64,000 nt of DNA, taken from DASQPR01 sp963836785. Lineage in GTDB: Bacteria; Actinomycetota; Actinomycetes; Mycobacteriales; Micromonosporaceae. The position numbers and the translations under genes are program-made. A model generated the notes under the pieces. That model ran no database searches. It was not told where the DNA came from and saw only the letters and a program-made list of their open reading frames with translations. The first letter of the stretch is position 1; the number at the start of each line of letters is the position of its first letter. The stretch is taken from NCBI GenBank assembly GCA_963836785.1, contig CAWIKW010000006.1, forward strand, positions 310,001-374,000. Reading direction: 5' to 3'. Below are positions 9,186 through 17,072 of this stretch, one piece after another.

Positions 9186-9348
9186 TGCCGTGTGCTCCCC
9201 GATTCCGATTGGCCGCGATCGGCCCGAAAAGGCGCAGCGGCAACGGTTTCCGGTCTCATGACGCCCGGACATTTCTTGACACTACCGAGAACATGAGGGA
9301 GATTTCCGAAATGATGGCTTTTCCGCCCGAACCGGAGGCATGAGGGCA

Positions 9349-9717
9349 TTAGCGGGTCGGTGCGGGCATCGGTGACGTCGACCGGATCGGAGTGGGGGCC
9401 GGCACGTTGCGGCAGTTGCTCGGCTCGTCGTCGCCGGCAATGGCGTATTCGTGGCAGGTCGTGAACTCGTAGTTGAACTGTCCGACCACGAAACCTGTCA
9501 CGCCGATCAAGAACATGATCGCCACGGTCGCGGCCTTAAGCCGCCGGGCCGGCAGCACGAGGTAGTCCGGGCTGAGAATGCGCTTCGCTTCCGCGCCCGA
9601 AAGGTGCGACGGTCCGGCTGATGAGCCACAGCAACGGGCGAAGCGTCGCACGCGCCGTGCGGGCGGTCGCGGGCCGGACGGATCCGCCGGCTCGGTCGAT
9701 CCATTGTGGTCGTTCAT
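9349..9717 (-). CDS. Hypothetical single-pass membrane protein
   Basis: 122 residues, not a family I recognise. The first 60 residues are basic and proline/arginine-rich, then LKAATVAIMFLIGVTGFVVG (about residues 61-80) is one hydrophobic span, followed by a short outer segment with two cysteines (TTCHEYA and SNCRNV) and a proline/threonine-rich tail. The layout suggests an N-in, C-out protein with a possible disulfide in the external part. There is no obvious operon partner; the region between it and the NDH-2 remnant (about 160 bp) holds nothing I can identify. Confidence 0.5.
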   Translation of the reverse strand: MNDHNGSTEPADPSGPRPPARRVRRFARCCGSSAGPSHLSGAEAKRILSPDYLVLPARRLKAATVAIMFLIGVTGFVVGQFNYEFTTCHEYAIAGDDEPSNCRNVPAPTPIRSTSPMPAPTR

Positions 9718-9900
9718 CGTGCCAACGCCCGTGACGGATGGGAAACGTGCCGACGGATGGGTCGCGTGCGTCGCATGGTGGGAGTCCGATCTCGGCCCGG
9801 CTACCAGCGGCCGTTGGCGACGCTACTGCGCATCCGGTACGGGAACGGGGCGTTTCGCCATTCCGCGCCACCGAAGGTCGGGCGACGGTATGAATAGCCA

Positions 9901-10449
9901 GTGAGCGGTGATCAGCGAGCCGGCACTGTAGCTCGCGCCCGACGGACGCGATCGGTGGCTGGGTGGACGTCGGCCCGGCCGCTACTGGTCGCGCTGGCTC
10001 TCGCCGTGGCGCTCGTCGCCGGCTGCTCGAGCAGCCCGACACCGGCTCCGACGCCTACGCCCGGCGCGAGCACCGCCCCGGCGAGTCCGGGCGGCGGCGC
10101 CAGTGGCGGTGCCAGCAGCGGCTCGCCGGCGCTCTGCGACGCGGCCAACAAGCTGAAGGCCTCGGTCGGCGCGCTCGGATCGCTCAGCGTCAGCAGTGGT
10201 CTGACCGGCGTACAGACCGCGATCGACAATATCCAGACCAGCTTGACGGAGTTCCAATCGGCGGCACAGTCGCAATTCGGCCCGCAAATACAGCAGATGC
10301 GCACTGCGCTCAGCAACGTACAGGCCGCGATCCGCGCCGCTAGCGCGAGCCCGAGCTCGTCGTCGGTGACGGCGATCGGCACGGGTGCGGCGGCGGTCGT
10401 GGCGGCATATACGGACTTGCAGAAAGCGGTTTCGTCTCGCTGCGGCTAA
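9901..10449 (+). CDS. Predicted secreted lipoprotein, unknown function
   Basis: 182 residues starting at GTG 9901. A basic N terminus precedes a hydrophobic stretch ending in ALVAGCSSS, a lipobox with the modified cysteine near residue 41. A low-complexity Pro/Thr/Ala/Gly/Ser linker follows, then a helical domain of about 100 residues (CDAANKLKASVGALGSL and onward) ending in a terminal cysteine. The two cysteines in the mature domain could form a disulfide. The helical heptad-like pattern resembles small actinobacterial cell-surface lipoproteins; no function can be assigned. Confidence 0.7.
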   Translation: MSGDQRAGTVARARRTRSVAGWTSARPLLVALALAVALVAGCSSSPTPAPTPTPGASTAPASPGGGASGGASSGSPALCDAANKLKASVGALGSLSVSSGLTGVQTAIDNIQTSLTEFQSAAQSQFGPQIQQMRTALSNVQAAIRAASASPSSSSVTAIGTGAAAVVAAYTDLQKAVSSRCG

Positions 10450-10560
10450 ACGGTCGCAGCTAGGACTCGCCCGCCGCGGCCGACGGCTCGTCGCGCGTCC
10501 GCAGTGCCGGGCCGAGGACGACAGTGGCGTCGCCGTCTTCGACCGCCGGCGCGGCGGCGC

Positions 10561-10809
10561 ATGTCGCACCTACCCGGTCTGGCGCTCATCCCTGCGGTGG
10601 CGATGGGACTGGGCGCCATGACGGTGGGGATGCTGCGGCTGCCGTTCACCGCCGTACTCCTGACGACTCTCTTCCTCGGCAGCGACGGCATCACGGTGAT
10701 GCCCCTGGTGATCGTCGCCGTCGTCATCGCGCATGTCCTCACGATCCGGCTCACACCGCTGCCACCCGAGGCCGCGACCGGCCCGCAGCATCCGTCGGGT
10801 GGCGGCTGA
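10561..10809 (+). pseudogene. C-terminal remnant of a ClC-family chloride channel/antiporter
   Basis: The 83-residue open frame from ATG 10561 reads LPGLALIPAVAMGLGAMTVG and MLRLPFTAVLLTTLFLGSDG, then a last helix of MPLVIVAVVIAHVLTIRL type. This is the pattern of the final two membrane helices of ClC proteins, where 'LRLPLTAVLL.tLL' and 'MPLVIVAvV' recur. A whole ClC is over 400 residues and its selectivity motifs are missing here, so I read this as a 3' remnant. It overlaps the 3' end of the convergent DUF72 gene by 59 bases. It could be an expressed two-helix protein, but I think that is less likely. Confidence 0.6.
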
Positions 10810-11551
10810 CCGCGATCCCGCGGCGCGTCGCCAGCGTGCCGAATGTCGTCGCGTCCCGCACGGCCGCCCCGCCGTGGTCGTTGTTGAAGAACACGTACAC
10901 GTCGTGGTCGCTCACCGGATCGAACGCCTCCGCCGCGCGGTCCATCCAGGACGCGAGCGCCGCGCGCCCGTAGCCGGGCCGCGGGTGGGCGGCGCCTTCG
11001 TGCATCCGCAAATAACCCCAATCCGTGGTACGCCAGAGCGGAGTCACCGGCCGTCCGCGCCGGTCGGCCCAGGACAAGGCGGCGTGCCGGCGCTCCAACA
11101 CCTCGCGGACGGCGGTTGACCACCATGACGCGTGCCGCGGCTCGACCGCGACCTGGACGGAGGTCGGGAATCGTCGGAGAGTGTCGTCCAGAAGATCCGC
11201 GTCGGCGGGAAGGTTCGGCGGCAGTTGAAGGAGGACCGGCCCGAGCCGGTCGCCGAGCGCATCGGCCCGGCCGAGGAACCGGGCCACCGGCTCGGCCGCC
11301 TCGCGGAGGCGCTTGATGTGCGTCAGGTACCGGCTCATCTTCACCGCGAAACAGAACGTGTCGCGGGCGGTCCGGGCTCGCCATCCGGCGAACGTGTCGC
11401 GTTCGGGGAGTCGGTAGAACGCGTTGTTGATCTCGACGGTCGCGAATCGCTCGGCGTAGTACTCGAGCCACTGCCGCTGCGGGACGTCGGTCGGGTAGAA
11501 CGGCCCACGCCAATCCTTGTACTGCCAGCCCGAGGTGCCGACGAGGATCAT
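10751..11551 (-). CDS. DUF72 family protein
   Basis: 266 residues beginning MILVGTSGWQYKDWRGPFYP, the DUF72 N-terminal signature. Further family features are WLEYYAERFATVEINNAFYRLP, FCFAVKMSRYLTHIKRL and the C-terminal DHDVYVFFNNDHGGAAV. DUF72 proteins have a TIM-barrel-like fold and unknown function, and occur widely in actinobacteria. ATG 11551 is chosen because the family begins there; the open frame extends 18 codons upstream without similarity. It stands alone, convergent with the ClC remnant. Confidence 0.9.
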   Translation of the reverse strand: MILVGTSGWQYKDWRGPFYPTDVPQRQWLEYYAERFATVEINNAFYRLPERDTFAGWRARTARDTFCFAVKMSRYLTHIKRLREAAEPVARFLGRADALGDRLGPVLLQLPPNLPADADLLDDTLRRFPTSVQVAVEPRHASWWSTAVREVLERRHAALSWADRRGRPVTPLWRTTDWGYLRMHEGAAHPRPGYGRAALASWMDRAAEAFDPVSDHDVYVFFNNDHGGAAVRDATTFGTLATRRGIAVSRHPTDAAGRSRPRVAAV

Positions 11552-11661
11552 GCTCGTACCGTACCCATGGCCAGACGTGCCATGCCGCCGTGACCGAACA
11601 CACACGGTTGATCACCGCGGGTGTAACCTCCTCGCAACCCACCCGAGGCACCGTTGCCGGC

Positions 11662-11916
11662 ATGAGACGCTCAACCCGGTTGATCCCCCAGTCCCATCGA
11701 ACCGCTTCGGGCAGCGCCGCCACGGGCAATGATCTCCACGACGCGTACGTGCAATCGGTCAACGCCGCTCTTGCGGCCGGCCGCGAACACGTCGCCCGCG
11801 AGCTCGCCGCCGACTATGACCACGATCGTCGCGCGGACCACGATCGTCGCGCGGACCACGATCGTCGCGCGGACCACGATCGTCGGGCGGCCGGCCCCGA
11901 CCGGCAGGCGGCCTGA
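11662..11916 (+). CDS. Small hypothetical protein with a hexapeptide repeat tail
   Basis: About 84 residues. The core GNDLHDAYVQSVNAALAAGR followed by EHVARELAADYD is a short helical segment of a kind I associate with small actinobacterial hypothetical proteins. The C terminus is a run of (ADHDRR) units coded by an 18-bp tandem repeat at 11823-11890, ending in AAGPDRQAA. The start is uncertain: ATG 11662 has no clear ribosome-binding site, and the open frame reaches back to 11590. Because the repeat unit is a multiple of three, copy-number change would lengthen or shorten the charged tail without breaking the frame. Confidence 0.5.
   Translation: MRRSTRLIPQSHRTASGSAATGNDLHDAYVQSVNAALAAGREHVARELAADYDHDRRADHDRRADHDRRADHDRRAAGPDRQAA
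11823..11890. repeat. 18-bp tandem repeat, about 3.8 copies
   Basis: Unit CGATCGTCGCGCGGACCA, three perfect copies (11823-11840, 11841-11858, 11859-11876) plus a partial fourth with one change. It codes for Asp-His-Asp-Arg-Arg-Ala on the plus strand. The opposite strand is also open and would give an Arg-Ala-Thr-Ile-Val-Val repeat, which I do not consider coding. Confidence 0.95.
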
Positions 11917-11936
11917 CACACAGCTGTTGATCGTCC

Positions 11937-12599
11937 CTATCCCCCGACGTCGGCCAGGCGGTCGACGGCCGCCGGCAATTCCGCCAGGCCGCTCAGGGTC
12001 AAGGCCGCAAGCGCGAGCGCGTCCGGATCGGGCGGATAGGCCGGTCGCGGCACCGCGATCACGATCATCCCGGCCGCGCCGGCCGACCGGAGTCCGTTAC
12101 TCGAATCCTCAACCGCGACACACCGACGCGGGTCGGCACCCAACGCGGTCGCAACGCTGCGATACACGTCGGGTGCCGGCTTGCCGCGTCGCTCCTCTTC
12201 CGTCGACCGGGTCGCACGGAAGGCAGCGGTCAGGCCGGCCTCACGGAGAACCTCGTCGACGAGCGAGCGCGGTGACGAACTGGCCAGCCCGAGTGGCCAT
12301 TGATCGGCGAGCCGCCGTACTACATCGACGGCGCCCGGCAACAACGGCAGGTCTGCGGCGTACGCCTCGGTCATCCGGTCGATGACCTCCCGAGCGACCG
12401 TGGCCGCCGGCCGACCGACGCCGAGATCTCTGGCCAGGTAGTCCGACCACTCGGCCGTACTCATGCCCATCAGCCGCCGCTGGCTGTCCGGGAGCCACCG
12501 ACCGCCGGCCTCGTCGACGTACGCACGCCGGACCCGTTCCCACACCGGCTCGGAGTCGATCAGTACGCCATCGAGATCGAAGATCACCGCTTGCACCAT
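11937..12599 (-). CDS. HAD-superfamily phosphatase/phosphomutase (beta-PGM-like)
   Basis: 220 residues. Motif I is VIFDLDGVLIDSEP at residues 5-18, with the nucleophile and acid aspartates. The helical cap follows (WLPDSQRRLMGMSTAEWSDY), then motif II LGLASSSPRSL, motif III lysine in RRGKPAPDVY and motif IV CVAVEDSSNG. This is the subfamily of beta-phosphoglucomutase, sugar-phosphate phosphatases such as YniC/HxpB and similar enzymes. Cytosolic. It stands alone, so the substrate is open; a sugar phosphate is the family default. Confidence 0.88.
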   Translation of the reverse strand: MVQAVIFDLDGVLIDSEPVWERVRRAYVDEAGGRWLPDSQRRLMGMSTAEWSDYLARDLGVGRPAATVAREVIDRMTEAYAADLPLLPGAVDVVRRLADQWPLGLASSSPRSLVDEVLREAGLTAAFRATRSTEEERRGKPAPDVYRSVATALGADPRRCVAVEDSSNGLRSAGAAGMIVIAVPRPAYPPDPDALALAALTLSGLAELPAAVDRLADVGG

Positions 12600-12739
12600 G
12601 CCTGCTCCCCCGCTCGACGTCAGTTCCGATCGTGACGGTCCGGAGCGGATTTCGGCGCCGGACGGCTAACAATCGGTGGTGGCTAGACACGTGAGCAATC
12701 GGTCCCGAGCAGGGCGGGCTCGTCGTCACGCCGCCTGGG

Positions 12740-13246
12740 TCAGCCCGGCAGCAGCCCCCGCACGTACGCGGCCTGGCCGATGTGCTGCAAGTCGTCGGCG
12801 AGCACGCTCACCAGCCGCACGCCCAACGTGACCGGCGGATCCCAGCGCTCGTCGACGATCCGGTCGAGCGCGTCGGCGGTGAGCGTGTCGAGCAGGCGGC
12901 GAGTCCGGCTCGCGACCGCGTCGTAGTAGTCGACGAGCACGTCTGGCCCGGACGGTCGAACCCGGGCCACGTCGGCGGCGACATGACCGTACCCGGTGTC
13001 CATCGTGTCGGCGGGCAGGCCGAATCGCTGCGCCCAGCCGCCCGCGGACCACTCCTGTTCGTCATCCAGTATCTCGGCGACGTGGTCATCCTGAACGCGG
13101 GCCAGATGCCAGACGATCCAGCCGATGGTGTTCGCATCCGCGACGGGCGCCCAACGCAGCAATTCCGGCGGCAGCCCGTCGACCACCGACCGCACCAACT
13201 CCGGCAGGCGCCCGAACCCATCGATCAGTACGTCACGCTCGTGCAT
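12740..13246 (-). CDS. DinB/DUF664-type metal-dependent protein
   Basis: 168 residues. The DinB-like four-helix bundle is shown by IGWIVWHLARVQDDHVAEIL (first two metal-ligand histidines) and the last histidine in VLADDLQHIGQAAYVRG. In actinobacteria this superfamily includes mycothiol-dependent transferases and maleylpyruvate isomerase-like enzymes, so a thiol-transfer or detoxification role is plausible. ATG 13246 gives a family-length protein. It is one of two DinB-like genes in the window; the other is at 29175. Confidence 0.8.
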   Translation of the reverse strand: MHERDVLIDGFGRLPELVRSVVDGLPPELLRWAPVADANTIGWIVWHLARVQDDHVAEILDDEQEWSAGGWAQRFGLPADTMDTGYGHVAADVARVRPSGPDVLVDYYDAVASRTRRLLDTLTADALDRIVDERWDPPVTLGVRLVSVLADDLQHIGQAAYVRGLLPG

Positions 13247-13353
13247 GGAAATCTCCGCTCGTCGCGATCATTGCCGATCCCATCATCGCGCGTCGCCGCC
13301 GCGTCCTCATCGTGGCTCCGGCAGCCACCCGGGCGGTCGAGGGCCGGCGCCGA

Positions 13354-13662
13354 TCAGTCGGCGAGAAGCCGGAGCACGCCGGTGAGCTGCAACACGATCA
13401 GCGGGATGCCGGTCGGGTTGACCACCCGGAGCCGTCGGCCGTTGCCGGCGGCAAGCCGCGCGCCTCGAACCAATGCGCTCATGCCGAAGCAGTCCATGAA
13501 CGTCGTCTCGGCGAGGTCGACCACGACGAGTCCGATGCCGTCGGCCGTCACCGCCTTCTCGATTGCGTCCCAGAGCGCAGGCTCGGTTGCCAGGTCGATG
13601 TCTCCGGCTAGCCCGAGCGTGATCGTCGCTCCGTCGATGTTCGGAGAGATGAGCAGCGGCAT
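13354..13662 (-). CDS. STAS-domain anti-anti-sigma factor-like protein
   Basis: 102 residues from ATG 13662, which has GAGGAG seven bases upstream; the longer frame to 13683 has none. The protein shows the STAS strand-helix order: ITLGLAGDIDLATEPALW, then VVVDLAETTFMDCFGMSAL and LRVVNPTGIPLIVLQLTG. In SpoIIAA/RsbV the DSSG motif holds the serine phosphorylated by an anti-sigma kinase. Here the motif reads DCFG, so the usual phospho-acceptor serine is absent. It lies 187 bp downstream of a MarR gene and a PP2C phosphatase gene in the same direction, which supports a partner-switch setting but probably not classical phospho-switching. Confidence 0.85.
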   Translation of the reverse strand: MPLLISPNIDGATITLGLAGDIDLATEPALWDAIEKAVTADGIGLVVVDLAETTFMDCFGMSALVRGARLAAGNGRRLRVVNPTGIPLIVLQLTGVLRLLAD

Positions 13663-13848
13663 CGGTGGACTCCTCGGGGGCAAGGAAACGACCGCAGCCC
13701 GCGGTGCACCCAGATTATTTGCAGCGTAGCAAAGATTGCCCAGCGAGTACGGGCGCCGGGCCGGCGCCAGCCACGAGGCAGGTCGCCGCGGATGACGCTG
13801 GGAACCGTCGAGTGGTGGCGATCGCGTGCCGACCTGCGTCGGTCGACC

Positions 13849-14328
13849 TCAGGCGCTGCGCCGCTCGTCGTTCTCGGCTCGCTCGACCGCCGCCTGGCTG
13901 AGTGCGTCGGCCGCCACGCGGAATGCGGTCAGAGATCGCGCCAGTTCCTGGCGTGCGGCTTCCGGCATGCGTACCAATACTTCCTCGAGCGCACGTCGCC
14001 GGTTGCGACTGATCTGCGCCAACAGCTGTTCGGCCTCGGTTGTCACCTGCACCTGCACCTCGCGTCGGTCCCGCGGATCGGCCACCCGGCGCAGCAATCC
14101 GAGCGCCTCGAGCCGATCGCACAGCCGACTGGCCGACGACGGGCCGACGCCGAGCGATTCGGCCAGACCGTTCACGTTCGTTTGCGGGTGCGACCGCAGC
14201 CACGTCAGGACACGAAGCTGCGTCGGCGAGACGCGTAACGCGTGGTCGCCCCGCGCCGGGTCCAAGACAGTGGCCAGTGACTCGGCAGCGGCCTCGATCG
14301 ACTCCGCTGCGTTGGCTGACCGCTGCAT
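13849..14328 (-). CDS. MarR-family transcriptional regulator
   Basis: 159 residues from ATG 14328, preceded by AAGGGA at good distance. The winged helix is clear: SPTQLRVLTWLRSHPQTNVN, then LAESLGVGPSSASRLCDRLEALGLLRR (recognition helix) and the wing DPRDRREVQVQVT. The C-terminal helix is a dimerisation region. It starts 11 bp after the PP2C phosphatase stop, so the two are one operon, an unusual combination. Its targets are unknown; the neighbouring STAS gene and its own operon are the obvious candidates. Confidence 0.88.
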   Translation of the reverse strand: MQRSANAAESIEAAAESLATVLDPARGDHALRVSPTQLRVLTWLRSHPQTNVNGLAESLGVGPSSASRLCDRLEALGLLRRVADPRDRREVQVQVTTEAEQLLAQISRNRRRALEEVLVRMPEAARQELARSLTAFRVAADALSQAAVERAENDERRSA

Positions 14329-14339
14329 GCGTCGTCCCT

Positions 14340-15527
14340 TCACGCGCGTCGCGCCGCGACGTCCTCGATCGCGCCCTGCCAGTCGAGACACACGATCACC
14401 GCGTCGTCGGCCAGATCTTCGTCGTCGTGGTATTCGTGCAGTCCGCGCATGACGCTACCAACCGCTTCGGTCGCGGGCTGGAGACGAGTGCCTCGCAACG
14501 CCGACAGGAGCCCGTGGACGCCGAAGGCATCGCGGCCGCCCGGTGCCGCGGCATGCACGCCGTCGCTGACGACGAACAGCCGCTCGCCCGGGTCAAGGTC
14601 GAACGTCTGCACTTCATAACGCGTGTCGACGAACATGCCCAGCGGCAGCTGGTGGTCGAGCTTGACCGGCGTCGTCTGGCCGCCGCGCATACGGAATGCC
14701 TGCGGCGAGCCGGCATCGATCGCCGTTACGTGCCCCGTGTTCAGGTCCAGTTCCAGCAGCAGCGTGGCCACGCTGTGTTCGCCGCCGTGCACTCCGTACA
14801 CCGTGTCCGAGGCGAGTTCGGCCTGCTCGACGAGGTTGCCGCCGGATCGTCGCGCATTGCGCATCGCGGTCACCGCGAGGACGGTGAGCATGGTGGCATC
14901 GATGCCGTTGCCATCACCATTCAGAATCGTGACCGTGAGGCGGGTGCCGTCCAGTGACCAGTCGAAGTGGTCGCCGGACACCGAATAGGCCGGTTCGAGC
15001 TGGCCGGCGAGCAGGAAATTATCACCGCCGAGGGCACGCCCCGGCAGCATGTCCCACTGCATTTCGGCGGCCATGGTGAGTCGCTGTCGGCGCCGGGCCA
15101 GGCGGTAACGGTCGGTGCTGCGATCGGCGACGGCCAACGCCAAGGCCAGCTCGTCGGCGACCGTACGCAGCGCCTCGAGCTGCCGTTCGTCGACGCCGTC
15201 GGCCAACTCGACCACGAGGACGCCGAGGCGGTCCGACCAGATAGTCAGCGGGATCAGCACCCGGGTCCCGTTCGCGTCGTCGATTGCCTCGAGCACGGTG
15301 CGTTGGCTGCCGAAGGCCCGGCCCGCGGTCGTACGTTCATGCAGCGAGCCGGCCGTGGAGTGGGCCGATCGCAGCACCGGCCACAGACCGTAGACGCGAT
15401 AGTCCGCTAGTAGCACCTCCGCGCGCTGGGCCGCGAAGTGCTCCGTCACGTACCGCTCGGCGACGTCAGCGACCTGATCGGGCTTGGCCCGGCGAAGGAG
15501 TGGACCGATCGTGGGCACGTCGGGCAC
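14340..15527 (-). CDS. GAF-like plus PP2C/SpoIIE phosphatase (RsbU-like), possibly degenerate
   Basis: 395 residues. The first 160 look like a GAF-type sensor (LIPLTIWSDRLGVLVVELAD), followed by a linker helix (MAAEMQWDMLPGRALGG) typical of RsbU/RsbP proteins and a PPM domain with VSGDHFDW, FVVSDGVHAA and ADDAVIVCL. The middle metal-binding motif, usually GDVxGHG, reads NGDGNG, so an aspartate and histidine seem replaced. Other motif aspartates remain. Such phosphatases dephosphorylate STAS antagonists to release a sigma factor. Here activity may be weak or lost. It is the first gene of an operon with MarR, with a STAS gene downstream. Its promoter region is shared with the divergent DUF1295 gene. 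Confidence 0.82.
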   Translation of the reverse strand: MPDVPTIGPLLRRAKPDQVADVAERYVTEHFAAQRAEVLLADYRVYGLWPVLRSAHSTAGSLHERTTAGRAFGSQRTVLEAIDDANGTRVLIPLTIWSDRLGVLVVELADGVDERQLEALRTVADELALALAVADRSTDRYRLARRRQRLTMAAEMQWDMLPGRALGGDNFLLAGQLEPAYSVSGDHFDWSLDGTRLTVTILNGDGNGIDATMLTVLAVTAMRNARRSGGNLVEQAELASDTVYGVHGGEHSVATLLLELDLNTGHVTAIDAGSPQAFRMRGGQTTPVKLDHQLPLGMFVDTRYEVQTFDLDPGERLFVVSDGVHAAAPGGRDAFGVHGLLSALRGTRLQPATEAVGSVMRGLHEYHDDEDLADDAVIVCLDWQGAIEDVAARRA

Positions 15528-15692
15528 GGGGCTCCTTCCAGCTCAGTCGAGCGTTGCGGGACATCGAGAAGCAGCCGAATCGCTGTGCCGGCCCGTCAAA
15601 CCCGTGCCTCAAGGCAAATAATCATAGGCGCCCGGGGACGGGGGAAGAAAATCGCCGGGGCCGGTACGCACTCGGTCTGGCCCGCGACACTA

Positions 15693-15740
15693 GATCGCGG
15701 ATCGCGGATCGCGGATCGCGGATCGCGGATCGCGGATCGC
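15693..15740. repeat. 7-bp tandem repeat, nearly seven copies
   Basis: GATCGCG is repeated head to tail six full times plus six bases. It lies in the roughly 245-bp divergent region between the PP2C gene and the DUF1295 gene, about 30 bp before the DUF1295 start, where changes in copy number could alter promoter spacing. A period of seven and no spacers rule out a CRISPR array. Confidence 0.95.
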
Positions 15741-15772
15741 TGTCGGCGCCGGTGCGCGGCTAGAGTGCGCTC

Positions 15773-16600
15773 ATGAGCGCCCTGGTGCTGTGCGTGTGGG
15801 TCCTGGCCGGGGTCTGCCTGGCCGTCTGGGTGACATCGCTCGTGACGCGCGAACACTCGTGGGTGGACCGGATCTGGTCGATCGTCCCGATCGCGTACGT
15901 TGCGATCTTCGCGGCGAAAGCCGGCTTCGATGACGTACGGCTGGACCTGATGCTCGGTCTGGTCGTGGCATGGGGCGCCCGGCTGACGTACAACTTCGCG
16001 CGCAAGGGCGGCTACGCGCCCGGTGGCGAGGACTATCGGTGGGCGGTGCTCCGCGGCCGGATGCCGCGCTGGCAGTTTCACCTGTTCAACCTGTTCTTCA
16101 TCACGATCTACCAGAATGTCCTGCTGCTGCTCATCACGTTGCCGGCGTACACGGCGCTGCGACACCGTGGTGACTTCGGCGTGCTCGACATCGTCGTCGC
16201 CGCCGTCTTCCTCGGCTGCCTGATCGGCGAAACCGTGGCCGACCAAGAGCAGTGGGCGTTCCAGTCGTGGAAGCGCGACGAGATCGCCGCCGGCCGGGAT
16301 CCGCGGCCGCGCTTCGTCCAAACGGGCCTGTTCCAATACTCCCGACACCCGAACTTCTTTTTCGAGCAGGCCCAGTGGTGGGTGATCTTCGCGTTCGGCG
16401 CGATCGCCGCCGGCTCAGTCGCACAGTGGACTGTCGCCGGTGCGGCCCTTCTCACTCTGCTCTTCGTTGGTTCGACGCGCTTCACCGAAAGCATTTCGCT
16501 GTCGCGCTATCCGGAGTACGCCGACTACCAGGACACCACGTCGGCCGTTATCCCGTGGTTCCCGAAGGGCACCCCGGACGAGGCGACCAAGCCAGCCTGA
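15773..16600 (+). CDS. DUF1295 family membrane protein (steroid 5-alpha-reductase fold)
   Basis: 275 residues with about six to seven hydrophobic helices. Family features: an early HSWVDRIWS segment, WGARLTYNFARKGGY, EDYRWAVLR, and the C-terminal cofactor region FVQTGLFQYSRHPNFFFEQAQWW with the late SRYPEYADYQ. DUF1295 proteins belong with isoprenylcysteine methyltransferase and steroid 5-alpha-reductase-like enzymes; the bound cofactor is probably NADPH, the substrate unknown. It is divergent from the PP2C gene, with the 7-bp repeat array close upstream. Confidence 0.9.
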   Translation: MSALVLCVWVLAGVCLAVWVTSLVTREHSWVDRIWSIVPIAYVAIFAAKAGFDDVRLDLMLGLVVAWGARLTYNFARKGGYAPGGEDYRWAVLRGRMPRWQFHLFNLFFITIYQNVLLLLITLPAYTALRHRGDFGVLDIVVAAVFLGCLIGETVADQEQWAFQSWKRDEIAAGRDPRPRFVQTGLFQYSRHPNFFFEQAQWWVIFAFGAIAAGSVAQWTVAGAALLTLLFVGSTRFTESISLSRYPEYADYQDTTSAVIPWFPKGTPDEATKPA

Positions 16601-16635
16601 TCCCTCGTCGTCCGGCGGAGCGGAGCTGCCGTCGG

Positions 16636-16664
16636 TTGACATATGACTGCGTCACACATACGTT
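16636..16664 (+). promoter_or_regulatory. Leaderless promoter with internal inverted repeat
   Basis: TTGACA (16636-16641), a 17-base spacer and TACGTT (16659-16664) form a near-consensus vegetative promoter. Transcription would start about six to seven bases later, on the ATG at 16671, so the mRNA is probably leaderless. The spacer holds TGACTGCGTCA, an inverted repeat TGAC-TGC-GTCA, placed where a repressor would block polymerase. The MarR-like gene at 17065 is the natural candidate. Confidence 0.65.
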
Positions 16665-16670
16665 GAAGAC

Positions 16671-17072
16671 ATGACGAAGCTGACGACGAAACTCGAGATC
16701 AAGTCCTGGGACGAACAGCCCTATCGAGAGTTCGACGACGGTCGCAAGTTCACGAAGGCCGACGTCGCGCTGCTCGGGACGGGCGACGGATTCGAGGCCG
16801 GCTCGTCCGAGTCGATCATGTTCTACCGCACCGATGGCACGGCCGAGTACGTCACCGTGATGCAGCTGTCCGGATCGGTCGACGGCAAGTCCGGCGACTT
16901 CGTGCTGCGGGGCAACGGCTCATTCGACGGCACATCGGCGCGTGGCCAGATGGAGATCGTGCCCGGTTCCGGTACGGGCGGGCTCGCCGGCATCACCGGT
17001 ACGGCCACCAGCGTGTCGACCCACGACGACTACCCGCACATGCCGCTCGAGATCACGTACTCACTTGGCTAA
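16671..17072 (+). CDS. DUF3224 family protein
   Basis: 133 residues. The pattern TTKLEIKSWDEQPYREFDDG, then TRYDG-like strands and LRGNGSFDGTSARGQMEIVPGSGTGGLAGITGT, matches DUF3224, a small beta-barrel family related in fold to allene oxide cyclase-like proteins. Function unknown. ATG 16671 lies at the predicted transcription start. The MarR gene's TTG start at 17065 overlaps the end of this gene, so both form one unit, which is a common DUF3224/regulator arrangement. Confidence 0.88.
   Translation: MTKLTTKLEIKSWDEQPYREFDDGRKFTKADVALLGTGDGFEAGSSESIMFYRTDGTAEYVTVMQLSGSVDGKSGDFVLRGNGSFDGTSARGQMEIVPGSGTGGLAGITGTATSVSTHDDYPHMPLEITYSLG

Noticed and set aside
11671..11919. Minus-strand frame through the 18-bp repeat, giving a Val/Ile/Thr-rich repeat protein
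   Set aside because: No start signal and no family; the plus strand has a plausible helical core before the repeat.
15693..15740. Possible CRISPR-like or iteron array
   Set aside because: The period is 7 bp with no spacers, and no cas or replication gene is near.
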